Shown: one piece after another, positions 9,438 through 18,362 of the stretch
Position numbering within the stretch: position 1 is the first letter of the stretch
Layout of the letters: the number at the start of each line of letters is the position of its first letter
Origin: Clostridium ragsdalei P11
Lineage (GTDB): Bacteria > Bacillota > Clostridia > Clostridiales > Clostridiaceae
Assembly (NCBI RefSeq): GCF_001675165.1
Contig: NZ_LROS01000001.1
Coordinates: 1-64,000 of the forward strand
Reading direction: 5' to 3'
DNA: 64,000 nucleotides
Notes under the pieces: model-generated
What the model saw: the letters and a program-made list of their open reading frames with translations, nothing else
What the model was told of the DNA's origin: nothing
The model's database searches: none
Position numbers and translations under genes: made by a program

Positions 9438-10706
9438 CTATTCTGATACTACTTTTACAACATCACCATCTTGCAAAGTACCTACATTAGTACAAATAAC
9501 ATCTTCACCAGTTTGTACTCCAGATTTTATTTCTATATTATCTTTATCAAATTCTCCTATGGTTATATTTTGTTTTTTTGCTACTCCATTATTATCTATA
9601 AATATATAATAGTTTCCTTCAGTTCCTGCTATTGCTTTTAATGGCACTGTAATTGCTTTTTTACTTTCATTTGTAGCAATTTCTATATTTCCAAAGACAC
9701 CAGGTTTAAGACTTCCATCTTTGTTATCAATTTGAACTTTACATTTAAATACTCTAGAAGTAGGATCTGCAGCTGCATCAATGCTTTTAACAACACCATC
9801 ATATTCCTTTAAGCTGTCATCACCAAGTTTAAATTTAGCGCTTGCCCCTGATTTTACATAATTTAAATCACTTTCTCTTATATCTATAACAGCATATATT
9901 GGAGATGTTGTTTCTACCTTTCCAAGGGCTGTTCCTGGACTTAAATATTGACCTACATTAATACTTTTTCCAGTCATAACTCCACTAGTTGGAGCTGTTA
10001 TAACTGTATTTTGGAGTGATTGATTTAAATTATCTAAGTTCGTTTGAGCTGTTTGTATATTAGCCGCTTGTGTTTGAGTAGAAATACTTGAAGCTTCTGC
10101 ACTGGCTCTTGCTGATTGAAGCGCGCTTTCTGCTGAGCTTAATTGAGCTTGTGCATTTTCATAGTCAACTTCTGTAGCTGCTCCTTGTTCATAAAGAGCT
10201 TTTGTTCTATCGTAGTTTTTCTGGGCAGTTCCCACATCGATCTGCGGTTTACTAACTCCAAATTGTGCAGAACTAGCTGTGCTCTGTGCTGATTTAAATG
10301 CGGCTTGTGCTGATGCAAGTTGTGCTTCATCAACTTTTATATTATTTCTAATATCAGTATCATCCAATTTTGCTAAAGTTTGTCCAGCAGATACTGTTTG
10401 TCCATCTTGAAATAAAACCTGAGTTACTTTTCCTGCTACTTTATTGCTTACAGCTCCTTCTTGAGATGCTTCTAGTGAAGCTTTAAAGGATGCTTTTGAT
10501 GCCACCGTATCCATATCTGCTTTAATTACCTTTACAGAAACCTTATTCATATTAGTAGTCGAAGCCTTTGAAGTCTTTTTCCCACCTAAAAAAATATTTG
10601 CTCCAACTACTGCAATTCCAACAGCAACTAATACAATTATACAAATTCGCTTCTTTTTTTTAATCATTTTAATTATTATAGGAATTAACTTTTTTCTTCT
10701 AATCAT
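9438..10706 (-). CDS. RND membrane fusion (adaptor) protein
   Basis: The 422-residue adaptor has a very basic N-terminus, one membrane anchor (about residues 20-40), a biotinyl-lipoyl-like half motif (GKVTQVLFQDGQTVSAGQTLA), a long Ala/Gln-rich coiled-coil hairpin (about 95-215) and a beta-barrel end. The coiled coil holds several copies of AQ/SA-rich heptads. The start at 10706 is chosen because GGGAGG lies 6 bases before it; a frame extending to 10748 lacks a ribosome site. It couples to the RND permease directly downstream and is probably controlled by the TetR protein upstream. Confidence 0.9.
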   Translation of the reverse strand: MIRRKKLIPIIIKMIKKKKRICIIVLVAVGIAVVGANIFLGGKKTSKASTTNMNKVSVKVIKADMDTVASKASFKASLEASQEGAVSNKVAGKVTQVLFQDGQTVSAGQTLAKLDDTDIRNNIKVDEAQLASAQAAFKSAQSTASSAQFGVSKPQIDVGTAQKNYDRTKALYEQGAATEVDYENAQAQLSSAESALQSARASAEASSISTQTQAANIQTAQTNLDNLNQSLQNTVITAPTSGVMTGKSINVGQYLSPGTALGKVETTSPIYAVIDIRESDLNYVKSGASAKFKLGDDSLKEYDGVVKSIDAAADPTSRVFKCKVQIDNKDGSLKPGVFGNIEIATNESKKAITVPLKAIAGTEGNYYIFIDNNGVAKKQNITIGEFDKDNIEIKSGVQTGEDVICTNVGTLQDGDVVKVVSE

Positions 10707-10760
10707 TTTGAACCTCCCTTGCAACAAATAATGCAATAATTTATTCAATCAATTAATTCA

Positions 10761-10780
10761 TTGAACGTACGTTGAACGTA
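10761..10780. promoter_or_regulatory. Candidate TetR operator upstream of the efflux operon
   Basis: TTGAACGTACGTTGAACGTA contains the half-site TTGAACG twice, with a perfect AACGTACGTT palindrome at its core. It lies between the TetR gene and the adaptor gene it probably controls. Confidence 0.5.
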
Positions 10781-10808
10781 TTTGTTTTAATAAAAACTAG
10801 ATTAATTA

Positions 10809-11444
10809 CTAATCTAGTTTCTTCCATGAATGTGTTGTAAATTCTATCAATCTTTCTATATAAGTATCATCATTATGCTCCTGCCGTTCACTATCTACCA
10901 AGTACTTCATAATAACTGTACTTGCAACTGTGCTCATTAATTGATGTGTTGCCATGCCAAAATCTAATTGTCTGATTTCACCAAATTGAGCTCTTTTTTT
11001 AAGAAAAGCATTTACTGCACTCCAAATCTTAGCAAATGTTTTCAAAAGCAATTCTCTAGTTTCTGTTCCTAATAAATCTTTCTCACGAAACATAATAATA
11101 ATCAACTCGTTATCCAGCTGAAAAGTATTTCTTGCTTCTTTACAAAAATATACCATAACTTCATTTAACGTCATTTTATCATCTATACCGGCTATAATTT
11201 TATTTACATGCTCACTTAAAACCTCACAGCCTTCTCTTATTATAGTATGTAAAATTTCTAGTTTTCCCTTTGGAAAGTAATGATAAATTAATCCATCTGC
11301 CATTCCTATGCTCTGTGTAATTGAACGAACAGAAGTATTATAATATCCATTCTTTGCAAATAAGTTCTTAGCTGAATCAAGCAGCTGCTGTTTTCTTTCA
11401 ATAGCTTGCAGCTGTCTACTGGTCATTTGTTTTTTACTATTCAT
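10809..11444 (-). CDS. TetR/AcrR-family repressor of the RND pump
   Basis: The 211-residue regulator has the TetR helix-turn-helix at residues 15-65 (RKQQLLDSAKNLFAKNGYYN, then TQSIGMADGLIYHYFPKGK) and a helical ligand-binding domain. It is transcribed in the same direction as the adaptor and pump genes, about 100 bases upstream of them, and likely senses a pump substrate. The start at 11444 follows AGAGGAAAG; an ATG 18 bases upstream lacks a site. TTGAACG half-sites occur both before this gene and before the pump, suggesting autoregulation. Confidence 0.88.
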   Translation of the reverse strand: MNSKKQMTSRQLQAIERKQQLLDSAKNLFAKNGYYNTSVRSITQSIGMADGLIYHYFPKGKLEILHTIIREGCEVLSEHVNKIIAGIDDKMTLNEVMVYFCKEARNTFQLDNELIIIMFREKDLLGTETRELLLKTFAKIWSAVNAFLKKRAQFGEIRQLDFGMATHQLMSTVASTVIMKYLVDSERQEHNDDTYIERLIEFTTHSWKKLD

Positions 11445-11460
11445 GTACTTTCCTCTTTTC

Positions 11461-11478
11461 ATTCACCAATCGTTCAAT
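11461..11478. promoter_or_regulatory. Second TTGAACG site, upstream of the TetR gene
   Basis: On the minus strand this reads ATTGAACGATTGGTGAAT, an imperfect dyad sharing ATTGAACG with the site at 10761. It is a candidate autoregulatory operator. Confidence 0.4.
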
Positions 11479-11553
11479 AAAGTAATTTTAGTATTAGTTT
11501 TCACTAAAGTCAACATATTTTTTATACTATTCAAAAGATTATTTTGTTAAAAT

Positions 11554-11608
11554 TTGCAATAAAAGAAGATTATAAATTTAAAAAATTCATAATCTTCTTT
11601 TATTGCAA
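11554..11608 (-). terminator. Terminator of the CWB2 gene
   Basis: A 20-bp perfect stem (TTGCAATAAAAGAAGATTAT and its complement) around a 15-base loop begins 7 bases after the stop codon. Confidence 0.8.
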
Positions 11609-11614
11609 GATAAG

Positions 11615-13069
11615 TTACTCTACTCCCCAGTTATCAAACTTATCTATGAGCCACCTATTTCCATCGTAAACTAAAGTGGCATTGGCATAGGATAACTCTC
11701 CATAATAATAACCCTTTAATGTAATATCTACTTTATTACCATCATATTTCTTAGAAACTACTTCAGAATTTTGAGCATCAAGTGCAGGTTCAGGATTTCC
11801 ATACCTTGCATAAACTTTACCATCAATATCCTTAAATATAAAATTTATTAGAGTATTTACAAAATCCTTGGTATAATAATTGTTCAATCCATAGTTTTCA
11901 TTTAGATATTTACTTATGGAACTGTATTCCCCTATATTATCTGTTACGGGAGCATAGCTTATACCTGATATATCCATATAGGAGTTTCCATCCACATTAA
12001 TTTTTAATATTTTCTTAAAAGCATCGTCACCCTGAAGCAGCAATTTTTTAGCATCTTCATTTGAAATAACAGTTTTGCCCTCTAAAACATTCTGTACATC
12101 TTCACTTACAGCTCCAGTGCCACCTACTAAAATAACCTTTTCACAGCTGCATCCATCCAAGTATTGTTTTTGATCTGATATATTAGCTCCATCTGTCAAT
12201 ATTATGGGTGCATTGTTTTTTGCAGCCAGTGCACCTGCGGATAACGCATCAGGAAAATTCTCACCACTTGCAATGACAGCTTCATTTAAATTTTGATTAA
12301 AGTATTTACATACATTTAAGGATGTATCGTATCTATTCATACCGCCTATTCTTATTATGTTATTACTGTTAAGTGATGATACAGTTTCCTTTAACTGACT
12401 TACTACATTATCTGTTACTGATGATTCTCCCCCAATAATAAATGCTTTAGATGGCTCTATATTTTTCAGTGTTTCTTTTGTTTCATCAGCTAAGTTAAAT
12501 GAATTAGTCATGATAATAGGATATCCTTTTGACGCAGCAATACTTGAAACACTTAAAGCATCTGCAAATCCAAAAGCATTTACTATAACTACTGGAGTAC
12601 CTTTTGCTGTCATTAAATATCTGTCAATTATAAAATTTGTATCAAATCTATCTCCTCCACCTAATCTTTTAATGCTGCTGTATCCCAATGAATTAAAATA
12701 ACTCTCAAAATTTTCACTTACAGATGATTTTCCTCCTAATATGTAGATAGTTCCTCCTATATCTAAGTTATTTTTTATAAAGTTAATAGAATCTCCACTA
12801 GAACTTACATCTTTTCCTACTAACAATATAGGCGCATTTTCTTTTCTTGAAAGTACAGAGCCTGCTAAAGCATCTGGAAAATTACTTCCACTTGCAATAA
12901 TTATATTTTCCAATTTGTCGCCGCTAAAACTATTTGCTATATTTACAGACGTTTCATATCTATTTGCCCCGCTTATTCTACTTACACCATAAGCAGTTTT
13001 AGCATATACAAATTCTCCTCCACATGTTGATATAACTATTGAAATTATGAAAGCTACGGTTTTCTTCAC
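11615..13069 (-). CDS. Secreted cell-wall-binding repeat (CWB2) protein
   Basis: The 484-residue protein starts with a signal peptide (about 1-23) and carries three CWB2 repeats (about 28-120, 125-220, 225-325), each with the RxGGxxRxDT/ISGANRYET and ASGxNFPDALxAG signatures. Such triplets anchor clostridial surface proteins to wall polymers. The C-terminal 150 residues (ending DGNRWLIDKFDNWGVE) form a separate module that I cannot assign firmly; an IseA-like endopeptidase-inhibitor fold is a guess. It has a GTG start at 13069 behind GGGGGAT. The gene stands alone, and a copy of its last 45 codons sits at 6.05-6.19 kb. Confidence 0.9.
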   Translation of the reverse strand: MKKTVAFIISIVISTCGGEFVYAKTAYGVSRISGANRYETSVNIANSFSGDKLENIIIASGSNFPDALAGSVLSRKENAPILLVGKDVSSSGDSINFIKNNLDIGGTIYILGGKSSVSENFESYFNSLGYSSIKRLGGGDRFDTNFIIDRYLMTAKGTPVVIVNAFGFADALSVSSIAASKGYPIIMTNSFNLADETKETLKNIEPSKAFIIGGESSVTDNVVSQLKETVSSLNSNNIIRIGGMNRYDTSLNVCKYFNQNLNEAVIASGENFPDALSAGALAAKNNAPIILTDGANISDQKQYLDGCSCEKVILVGGTGAVSEDVQNVLEGKTVISNEDAKKLLLQGDDAFKKILKINVDGNSYMDISGISYAPVTDNIGEYSSISKYLNENYGLNNYYTKDFVNTLINFIFKDIDGKVYARYGNPEPALDAQNSEVVSKKYDGNKVDITLKGYYYGELSYANATLVYDGNRWLIDKFDNWGVE

Positions 13070-13233
13070 TAATATCCCCCCTATTTTTAATATATTACTA
13101 TTTATAGTATTTACATATTAAAAAAATTACAGCAGAATATTTAATTATTAGTTATATCATAGTCATATTTTACGATATATAACTATATACTATATATTGT
13201 TCCAATAAAAAGTTTGTACTTCAAATAATTTAG

Positions 13234-13262
13234 TTGACATATCTCACTTAATAGGATATAAT
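13234..13262 (+). promoter_or_regulatory. Consensus vegetative promoter for the small ORF
   Basis: TTGACA, 17 bases, TATAAT: a perfect sigma-A promoter whose transcript would start near 13269, about 12 bases before the GGAGG site of the 39-codon ORF. The CWB2 gene to the left is divergent. Confidence 0.85.
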
Positions 13263-13292
13263 TAAATTTAATAGTCAAAAGGAGGCGATAAT

Positions 13293-13412
13293 TTGAAAAA
13301 AGAAAATATATTAATAACACCTGATGTTATTGAAGAATGTTTAAGTGAATCTCTAGATACTATCGAAAAGAAAGCTTGTTCTTACAGCAAAAAACAAAAA
13401 TCTTTAAAGTAA
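13293..13412 (+). CDS. 39-residue peptide of unknown function
   Basis: A TTG start lies 7 bases after AAAGGAGG and opens a 39-codon frame beginning KKENILITPDVIEECLSES and ending SYSKKQKSLK. It is charged, likely helical, has two cysteines and no signal peptide. I do not recognise the family. The perfect promoter and ribosome site directly upstream make expression very likely. A long hairpin follows at 13489. It may be a small regulatory protein or a sporulation peptide, but the sequence does not say which. Confidence 0.65.
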   Translation: MKKENILITPDVIEECLSESLDTIEKKACSYSKKQKSLK

Positions 13413-13488
13413 TTTTCATGTCTAAATATTCTCTTCCATTAATATGCTTTGTCTATTAATGCATGAATCTCAATTTTCAGTCTGAAAT

Positions 13489-13523
13489 AGTTATCATAGT
13501 CACCTAATATGACTGTGATAACT
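13489..13523. terminator. Hairpin between two convergent genes
   Basis: A 14-bp stem (AGTTATCATAGTCA with TGACTGTGATAACT, one G-T pair) lies between the small ORF and the end of the EamA gene; the T-tracts are weak on both sides. Confidence 0.5.
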
Positions 13524-13532
13524 AAATAAAAA

Positions 13533-14396
13533 CTAATCTATTTTTTTAATATTATAAATGGCATAAATAACAAGTGCTGCTCCAAAAACTTGAAGTAGTG
13601 TTAAAGGTTCCTTTAAAATAAATACAGAGAGAAACATAGCTGTAGGTATTTCTAAATTACCTATTATTGAAACTTTTAAAGCTCCAATATGTTTAATTGC
13701 CGCGTAAAGTAAAGTTAAAGGTATTATCTCACAAAACACTCCCAATATTATAATACAAATAATCAATTTTCCATTCAAATCCTGTCTGAACACTTCCACT
13801 GGAAATTTAAAAATTATTAATGATAAAAATGAAAAAATAATGGAGTAAAAATTAACTGCAAGTGGATTTAATTTATTCATTTTTTTCTCTGTATATATAT
13901 TCATAAAAGCATAAAATACTGCTGCTAGAATTCCATACATAAAACCCTTTACCGAAAAGATCTTTATCCCCTGGTTAAGACCTAAAGCTAAAAAACAACC
14001 TATAAAAGTTACAATAAGAGCAAAAACTTTATTAAAACTTACCTGCATTTTTTGAAATATTACTGAATAAATAAAAATCATAGCAGGATATGTATAAAGC
14101 AGTATGGTAACCATTGAAACGTCAAGATAATTAAAAGCCATGTAATAAAAAATCGTCATAAAAGTATTACCCACTATGCCAAGAACTGCTGTGTGGTATA
14201 AATCCTTTTTCCCTATTTTTAAAGCCTTACTATCTATTATAAGTATGCCTAGAAACATAATTGGAATTGACATCATATATTGAAGTGTCAATATATTTAT
14301 AGAATTTGCCCCTTCTGAGAAAGCAATCTTTATTATGATTCCGCAAGTTCCAAATAATATGGCAGACAATACGGAATATATGTATCCTTTTTTCAA
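13533..14396 (-). CDS. EamA/DMT-family transporter
   Basis: The product of about 287 residues has ten predicted membrane helices arranged as two EamA halves, the second ending ILKEPLTLLQVFGAALVIYA, a typical end of the family. Members export or import small metabolites such as amino acids; the substrate cannot be read from sequence. A TTG codon at 14396 following GGGGTG is the best start. An ATG at 14462 would add 22 residues but has no ribosome site. It is divergent from the cysteine-rich gene at 14543 and shares a short intergenic region with it. Confidence 0.85.
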   Translation of the reverse strand: MKKGYIYSVLSAILFGTCGIIIKIAFSEGANSINILTLQYMMSIPIMFLGILIIDSKALKIGKKDLYHTAVLGIVGNTFMTIFYYMAFNYLDVSMVTILLYTYPAMIFIYSVIFQKMQVSFNKVFALIVTFIGCFLALGLNQGIKIFSVKGFMYGILAAVFYAFMNIYTEKKMNKLNPLAVNFYSIIFSFLSLIIFKFPVEVFRQDLNGKLIICIIILGVFCEIIPLTLLYAAIKHIGALKVSIIGNLEIPTAMFLSVFILKEPLTLLQVFGAALVIYAIYNIKKID

Positions 14397-14542
14397 CAAA
14401 ACACCCCTATCTGAGTAATTAAATTTAGCAGTCAATGTTTTTATTCTAACATAGTTTTTCATTTTTAAGTAACAAAAATCATTCTGAAAAATAATCTAAT
14501 ATTGTACATAGTTTTATAATAATATCAACGGAGGTTATTTAC

Positions 14543-15529
14543 ATGTATTGTATTGATGCAGGAAGTGAATATTGTCCATGCCACCTGGCAGAAACCCATG
14601 ACTGTATATTATGCTCTCAACTTTCTGGTGAAGAATTTTGCCAATGCAAAGACTGGTGTGGAGTTTGTATATATGAACAATATATTTCCAATGGTAAAAA
14701 AGCAAAAAATTTAAGAAAAACTTATGATTGTCCTATATTAGACAAAAAAGTAGCTGAAGATTCTCTTTGTATGTTTACTTTAGAAGCACCAGAAAATCTA
14801 GTAAGAGAATTATCTAATGCTGGAAGCTTTGTATTTTTAAGAAATAAGGAAAGCGTAAATTATTACGACGTACCAATTTCTATTATAAATGCAGATAATA
14901 CAAATAATACTCTAAAAGTTGCAATAAAATCAAGCGGCACAAAAACTAAATCACTTTTTAAATTAAATAAGGGAGATACAATGCTAGTCAGAGGCCCCTT
15001 TTCAAATGGAATAATGGGACTTTCAAACATCTTTAGTGCTAAAAATGGTGTATCTCTAATCATAGCCCGGGGCATAGGAATTGCTCCTTCTATTCCAGTT
15101 ATGGAAAAATTATATTCCAATAAGAACAAGCTTATCTCTATTATTGACACACAGTTTAATGAAAATTTTTATGAGGATTATTTTAAAGAATGCAAATCAA
15201 AAGTGTTAGATTGCACTATATTAGACGAGGGAAATCTATCTGAGAAATTTAAATTAATGCTTAAAAAAATTCTCCGGGAAGATTCCATAAACTTAGTACA
15301 CTGTGGGGGCCCGGATATAATGAGTTATAAAATTATAGATTTTATAGATAAAACTCACAATTTACAAGACAAATCCATAAATTTTTCATGCTGCAATAAT
15401 TCCAAAATGAGCTGCGGTGAAGGAATATGTGCAAGCTGCACCAAACACTATGATGGTGACATAGTTAGAAGACTATGCAAGGTGCAGATGGATCCAAGAG
15501 ATTTATTTAAAGGTAGAAGATTATTATAG
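14543..15529 (+). CDS. Cysteine-rich ferredoxin-NADP-reductase/PyrK-like flavoprotein
   Basis: The 328-residue protein opens with about 42 residues holding nine cysteines (CPCHLAETHDCILC, then FCQCKDWCGVC), which looks like a metal or Fe-S cluster site. A reductase-like FAD/NAD module follows (GPFSNGIMGL near 150, ARGIGIAPSIPVMEKLY near 175). The C-terminus has the PyrK-type [2Fe-2S] motif CGEGICASC with a fourth cysteine 12 residues later. This is the layout of electron-transfer subunits that pass electrons between NAD(P)H and a partner flavoenzyme. The partner is probably the protein encoded 12 bases downstream. The start follows GGAGG. Confidence 0.8.
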   Translation: MYCIDAGSEYCPCHLAETHDCILCSQLSGEEFCQCKDWCGVCIYEQYISNGKKAKNLRKTYDCPILDKKVAEDSLCMFTLEAPENLVRELSNAGSFVFLRNKESVNYYDVPISIINADNTNNTLKVAIKSSGTKTKSLFKLNKGDTMLVRGPFSNGIMGLSNIFSAKNGVSLIIARGIGIAPSIPVMEKLYSNKNKLISIIDTQFNENFYEDYFKECKSKVLDCTILDEGNLSEKFKLMLKKILREDSINLVHCGGPDIMSYKIIDFIDKTHNLQDKSINFSCCNNSKMSCGEGICASCTKHYDGDIVRRLCKVQMDPRDLFKGRRLL

Positions 15530-15541
15530 GGGGTATTTTTT

Positions 15542-16819
15542 ATGAAAATAATAGTAATTGGCTCAGGATGGTCTGGATGTGCCGCAGCTTTATCTGCTAA
15601 AAAAGCAGGTGCTGATGTAGTTATATATGAAAAAACTGACATGGTACTTGGCCTAGGAAATGTAGGAGGAATAATGAGAAATAACGGCAGATATACTGCT
15701 GCAGAAGAAATCTCTGCACTTGGTGCAGGAGATCTAATAAACATCACAGACAGCTTTACTAGACACAAGAATTTGGATTTTCCTGGTCATAAGCATGCTT
15801 GGCTCTATGATGTAAATAAAATCGAACCAGCTGTTAGAAAATATATTTTAAGTAAAGGCATAAAACTAAAGCTAATATCAAGAGTAGTGGATGTAAAAAT
15901 GGAAGGCACTAAAATAAAAGGCATATATACCTCAAATGGAGATTATGAAGAAGCAGATGCCTTTGTTGAAACTACAGGTTCCACAGGTCCTATGGGAAAC
16001 TGTATAAAATATGGTAATGGCTGTTCCATGTGCATACTTAGATGTCCTTCCTTCGGGCCTAGGATAAGCATAAGCAAATGTGCTGGAGTAGAAGATCTTC
16101 ATGGCGAGAGATTAGATGGAACTTACGGAGCTTTCAGCGGTTCTTGTAAACTTGCTAAAGATACTATAGATAAAAATCTCTTACATGAAATTGAAGAAAA
16201 AGGCGCAGTAGTACTTAAAGTTCCAGAAGAAGATGTAAATATGGATAAATTAAAGGCTAAAGTATGCCAGCAGTATGCTTTAAAAGAATTTGCACAAAAT
16301 GTAATACTTCTAGATACAGGGCACGTAAAGCTAATGACATCTTATTATCCTTTAGAAAAGCTGCGTAAAATACAAGGATTAGAAAATGTCAAATTCATAG
16401 ATCCATATTCTGGAGGCAAAGGGAATTCTATAAGATATCTTTCCATAGCACCCGTTTCTGTGGACTTAAAAGTAAATGGCATAGATAATTTATTTTGCGG
16501 TGGAGAAAAAAGCGGTCTCTTTGTAGGTCACACAGAAGCTATATGTACAGGATCCCTTGCCGGTCATAATGCCGTAAGATGCTCACTCAATATTCCTACT
16601 CTAACACTTCCAACTAATACAGCTATTGGAGATATCATAAGCTATGCAACTTCCAAAATACACACTAAGGAAGGAAGAAAAAATAGATATACTTTTGCTG
16701 GTGCAGAATTTTTTAACAGAATGAAAGAAAAAGGTCTATATTCCATAGACAGAGAAGAAATACAAAATAGAATTAAAAATACTAATCTTTCAAATATATT
16801 TAATAAAAAATTAGTTTAA
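15542..16819 (+). CDS. GidA/TrmFO-like FAD oxidoreductase with cysteine motif
   Basis: The 425-residue protein begins with an FAD-binding GSGWSGCAAALSAKKAG fold. It resembles GidA/TrmFO-type flavoproteins, ending in an FCGGEKSGLFVGHTEAICTG segment. A CSMCILRCPSFGPR motif near residue 160 has three cysteines not needed for FAD binding and suggests an Fe-S or thiol site. It is co-transcribed with the PyrK-like reductase 12 bases upstream, so the two probably form one redox complex. It is unlikely to be the housekeeping tRNA enzyme given the motif and partner; the substrate is unknown. A decayed copy of its 3' end lies at 21547. Confidence 0.78.
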   Translation: MKIIVIGSGWSGCAAALSAKKAGADVVIYEKTDMVLGLGNVGGIMRNNGRYTAAEEISALGAGDLINITDSFTRHKNLDFPGHKHAWLYDVNKIEPAVRKYILSKGIKLKLISRVVDVKMEGTKIKGIYTSNGDYEEADAFVETTGSTGPMGNCIKYGNGCSMCILRCPSFGPRISISKCAGVEDLHGERLDGTYGAFSGSCKLAKDTIDKNLLHEIEEKGAVVLKVPEEDVNMDKLKAKVCQQYALKEFAQNVILLDTGHVKLMTSYYPLEKLRKIQGLENVKFIDPYSGGKGNSIRYLSIAPVSVDLKVNGIDNLFCGGEKSGLFVGHTEAICTGSLAGHNAVRCSLNIPTLTLPTNTAIGDIISYATSKIHTKEGRKNRYTFAGAEFFNRMKEKGLYSIDREEIQNRIKNTNLSNIFNKKLV

Positions 16820-17020
16820 TAGCTCTAAGTAGGTTTCTGAACAAAAAATAAACTTACGCAGGATGATTTAATCATATATGATACATTTCGTATCTATGTT
16901 TATATTATAGTTGCCTTTGTATCATTGAAAAGTTTAAAAATGAATCTCTTAAAACTAAAAAGGATAGCAAAACGTCAGTTGCTTCATAAAAATGTATTTT
17001 ATTAAAAATAGACCTAAGTA

Positions 17021-17050
17021 AATGGAGCTATACTAAATTATAGCTCCATT
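17021..17050. terminator. Hairpin in the 16820-17172 gap
   Basis: AATGGAGCTATA pairs perfectly with TATAGCTCCATT. The gap also holds TTTCTGAACAAAAAATAAAC at about 16832, matching the left end of the MITE-like repeats; otherwise I see no gene in it. Confidence 0.6.
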
Positions 17051-17172
17051 CTTAATATCTATACATATTCATCACTACAATAATAAATTTACGACAAAAC
17101 TAAAGTTATATCTATTCAACAAATTGAAATTTGTCAGCTTTGCGTTATGCTTATAATCTCATAATCAAGTAC

Positions 17173-18045
17173 TTACTTAACTGCCCGTAGTTCGATATAT
17201 CCCCTCGTACCAATGGGTTCTAACTGTATGCGGGGATTTGTATCATCCCAGGCATATTCAATGACTGCCGGATCATAGCGGTTCATAGAGGTTTGCACTG
17301 CTTCAATTGCTTCGCAGTAGTTTTCTTCCGCGAAGGGTTCTCCCTGAAACATCAGATATTTAGCCTTCGGCAACGCGATCACATCAAAACCATCGGGAAC
17401 GGTACCGTTGTAATCAGCAGCTACCTCAACGCCCTGCACATATTTCGAGGTTCCAGGTTTGCGGTACTGCTCAGGTAGCCAGAGACACACTGGTTCTCCG
17501 CACAAAGATTTCATGCTGGTGAGCATACCCCATACATCACAACCAACCTCCTGACAATACGCCCAATATTCCATTGCCTTTTGACCGCGCTTGATGATAA
17601 CCTTGCGGGCGGGTTTATCAATTACCTGGATAAAGACATTTTTTATATTTTCCATGTTACTTGGCTCCTTCCAAAGTTCTCTAAATTTTACGCCATATGG
17701 AGTGAACAAATACAGAGGAATGGGATTTAGAGCATATTCTTTGGGGTTACAGCCGAATTCCCGAAAGAATGCTCGTTGGTAGCCGTCCACACTTCCAAAT
17801 CCCATATCATAGACCACATCGATAATCCTGCAGGTATCATCGCGCAGCCGGAGTGCGGATTTGGACAGTTTGAGCCTCCTGATGTAATCTGCCGGGGCCA
17901 ACCCAGTCAGTTCCTTAAATAACCGAGCAGAATACCACGGAGAGAAAAAGGCAGCTTCAGACAAATCTGCCAACGTAATGCGTTCTGTTAAATGAGTCTC
18001 AATATAGTTTTGCATCCGTTGAACTGCATCCACTTTTTCTATCAT
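17173..18045 (-). CDS. AraC-family regulator with GyrI-like ligand domain
   Basis: The 290-residue protein has two AraC helix-turn-helix motifs in the first 100 residues (ITLADLSEAAFFSPWYSARL and VVYDMGFGSVDGYQRAFFRE) and a GyrI/BmrR-type effector-binding domain from about 125 to the end (PDGFDVIALPKAKYLMFQG). Such proteins sense small hydrophobic or cationic compounds. The start at 18045 follows AGGAGGTGATACAG, and the upstream GTG overlaps the ribosome site. Base composition is visibly GC-richer than every neighbouring gene, suggesting recent acquisition. No target gene sits next to it. Confidence 0.9.
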   Translation of the reverse strand: MIEKVDAVQRMQNYIETHLTERITLADLSEAAFFSPWYSARLFKELTGLAPADYIRRLKLSKSALRLRDDTCRIIDVVYDMGFGSVDGYQRAFFREFGCNPKEYALNPIPLYLFTPYGVKFRELWKEPSNMENIKNVFIQVIDKPARKVIIKRGQKAMEYWAYCQEVGCDVWGMLTSMKSLCGEPVCLWLPEQYRKPGTSKYVQGVEVAADYNGTVPDGFDVIALPKAKYLMFQGEPFAEENYCEAIEAVQTSMNRYDPAVIEYAWDDTNPRIQLEPIGTRGYIELRAVK

Positions 18046-18251
18046 CTGTATCACCTCCTGACAATTTCTATTATAGAAACCTTGAAAGAGAATTTCTCGA
18101 CTTTCTTTGCTTTGTCTTTTTTGACTTTATACAAATAATCACCAATTCTAATTACTATTTGTCTGTATATTTTTCACTTCACAATATAAGAAGAATATAT
18201 ATGTATTGTAAATTTGAAATATATACACATAGTCTTTGAATTACGACGAAA

Positions 18252-18289
18252 AAACACTGCAAAATCTAAATTCGAATAATACAGTGTTT
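18252..18289 (-). terminator. Terminator downstream of the small membrane-protein gene
   Basis: AAACACTG and CAGTGTTT form a stem around a 22-base loop, with a T-run on the minus strand. It is the only feature I see between 18046 and 18362. Confidence 0.5.
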
Positions 18290-18362
18290 CTATGAATTGT
18301 TCAGTTTTTCAGTTGTTTCATTAAATCTAAAAATAAGCTCCACGCTCTAACAAATAGTATGG

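Noticed and set aside
9438-10748. Gln/Ala-rich alternative frame inside the RND adaptor (around 10139-10333)
   Set aside because: It is the shadow of the repetitive coiled coil in another frame, with no ribosome site.
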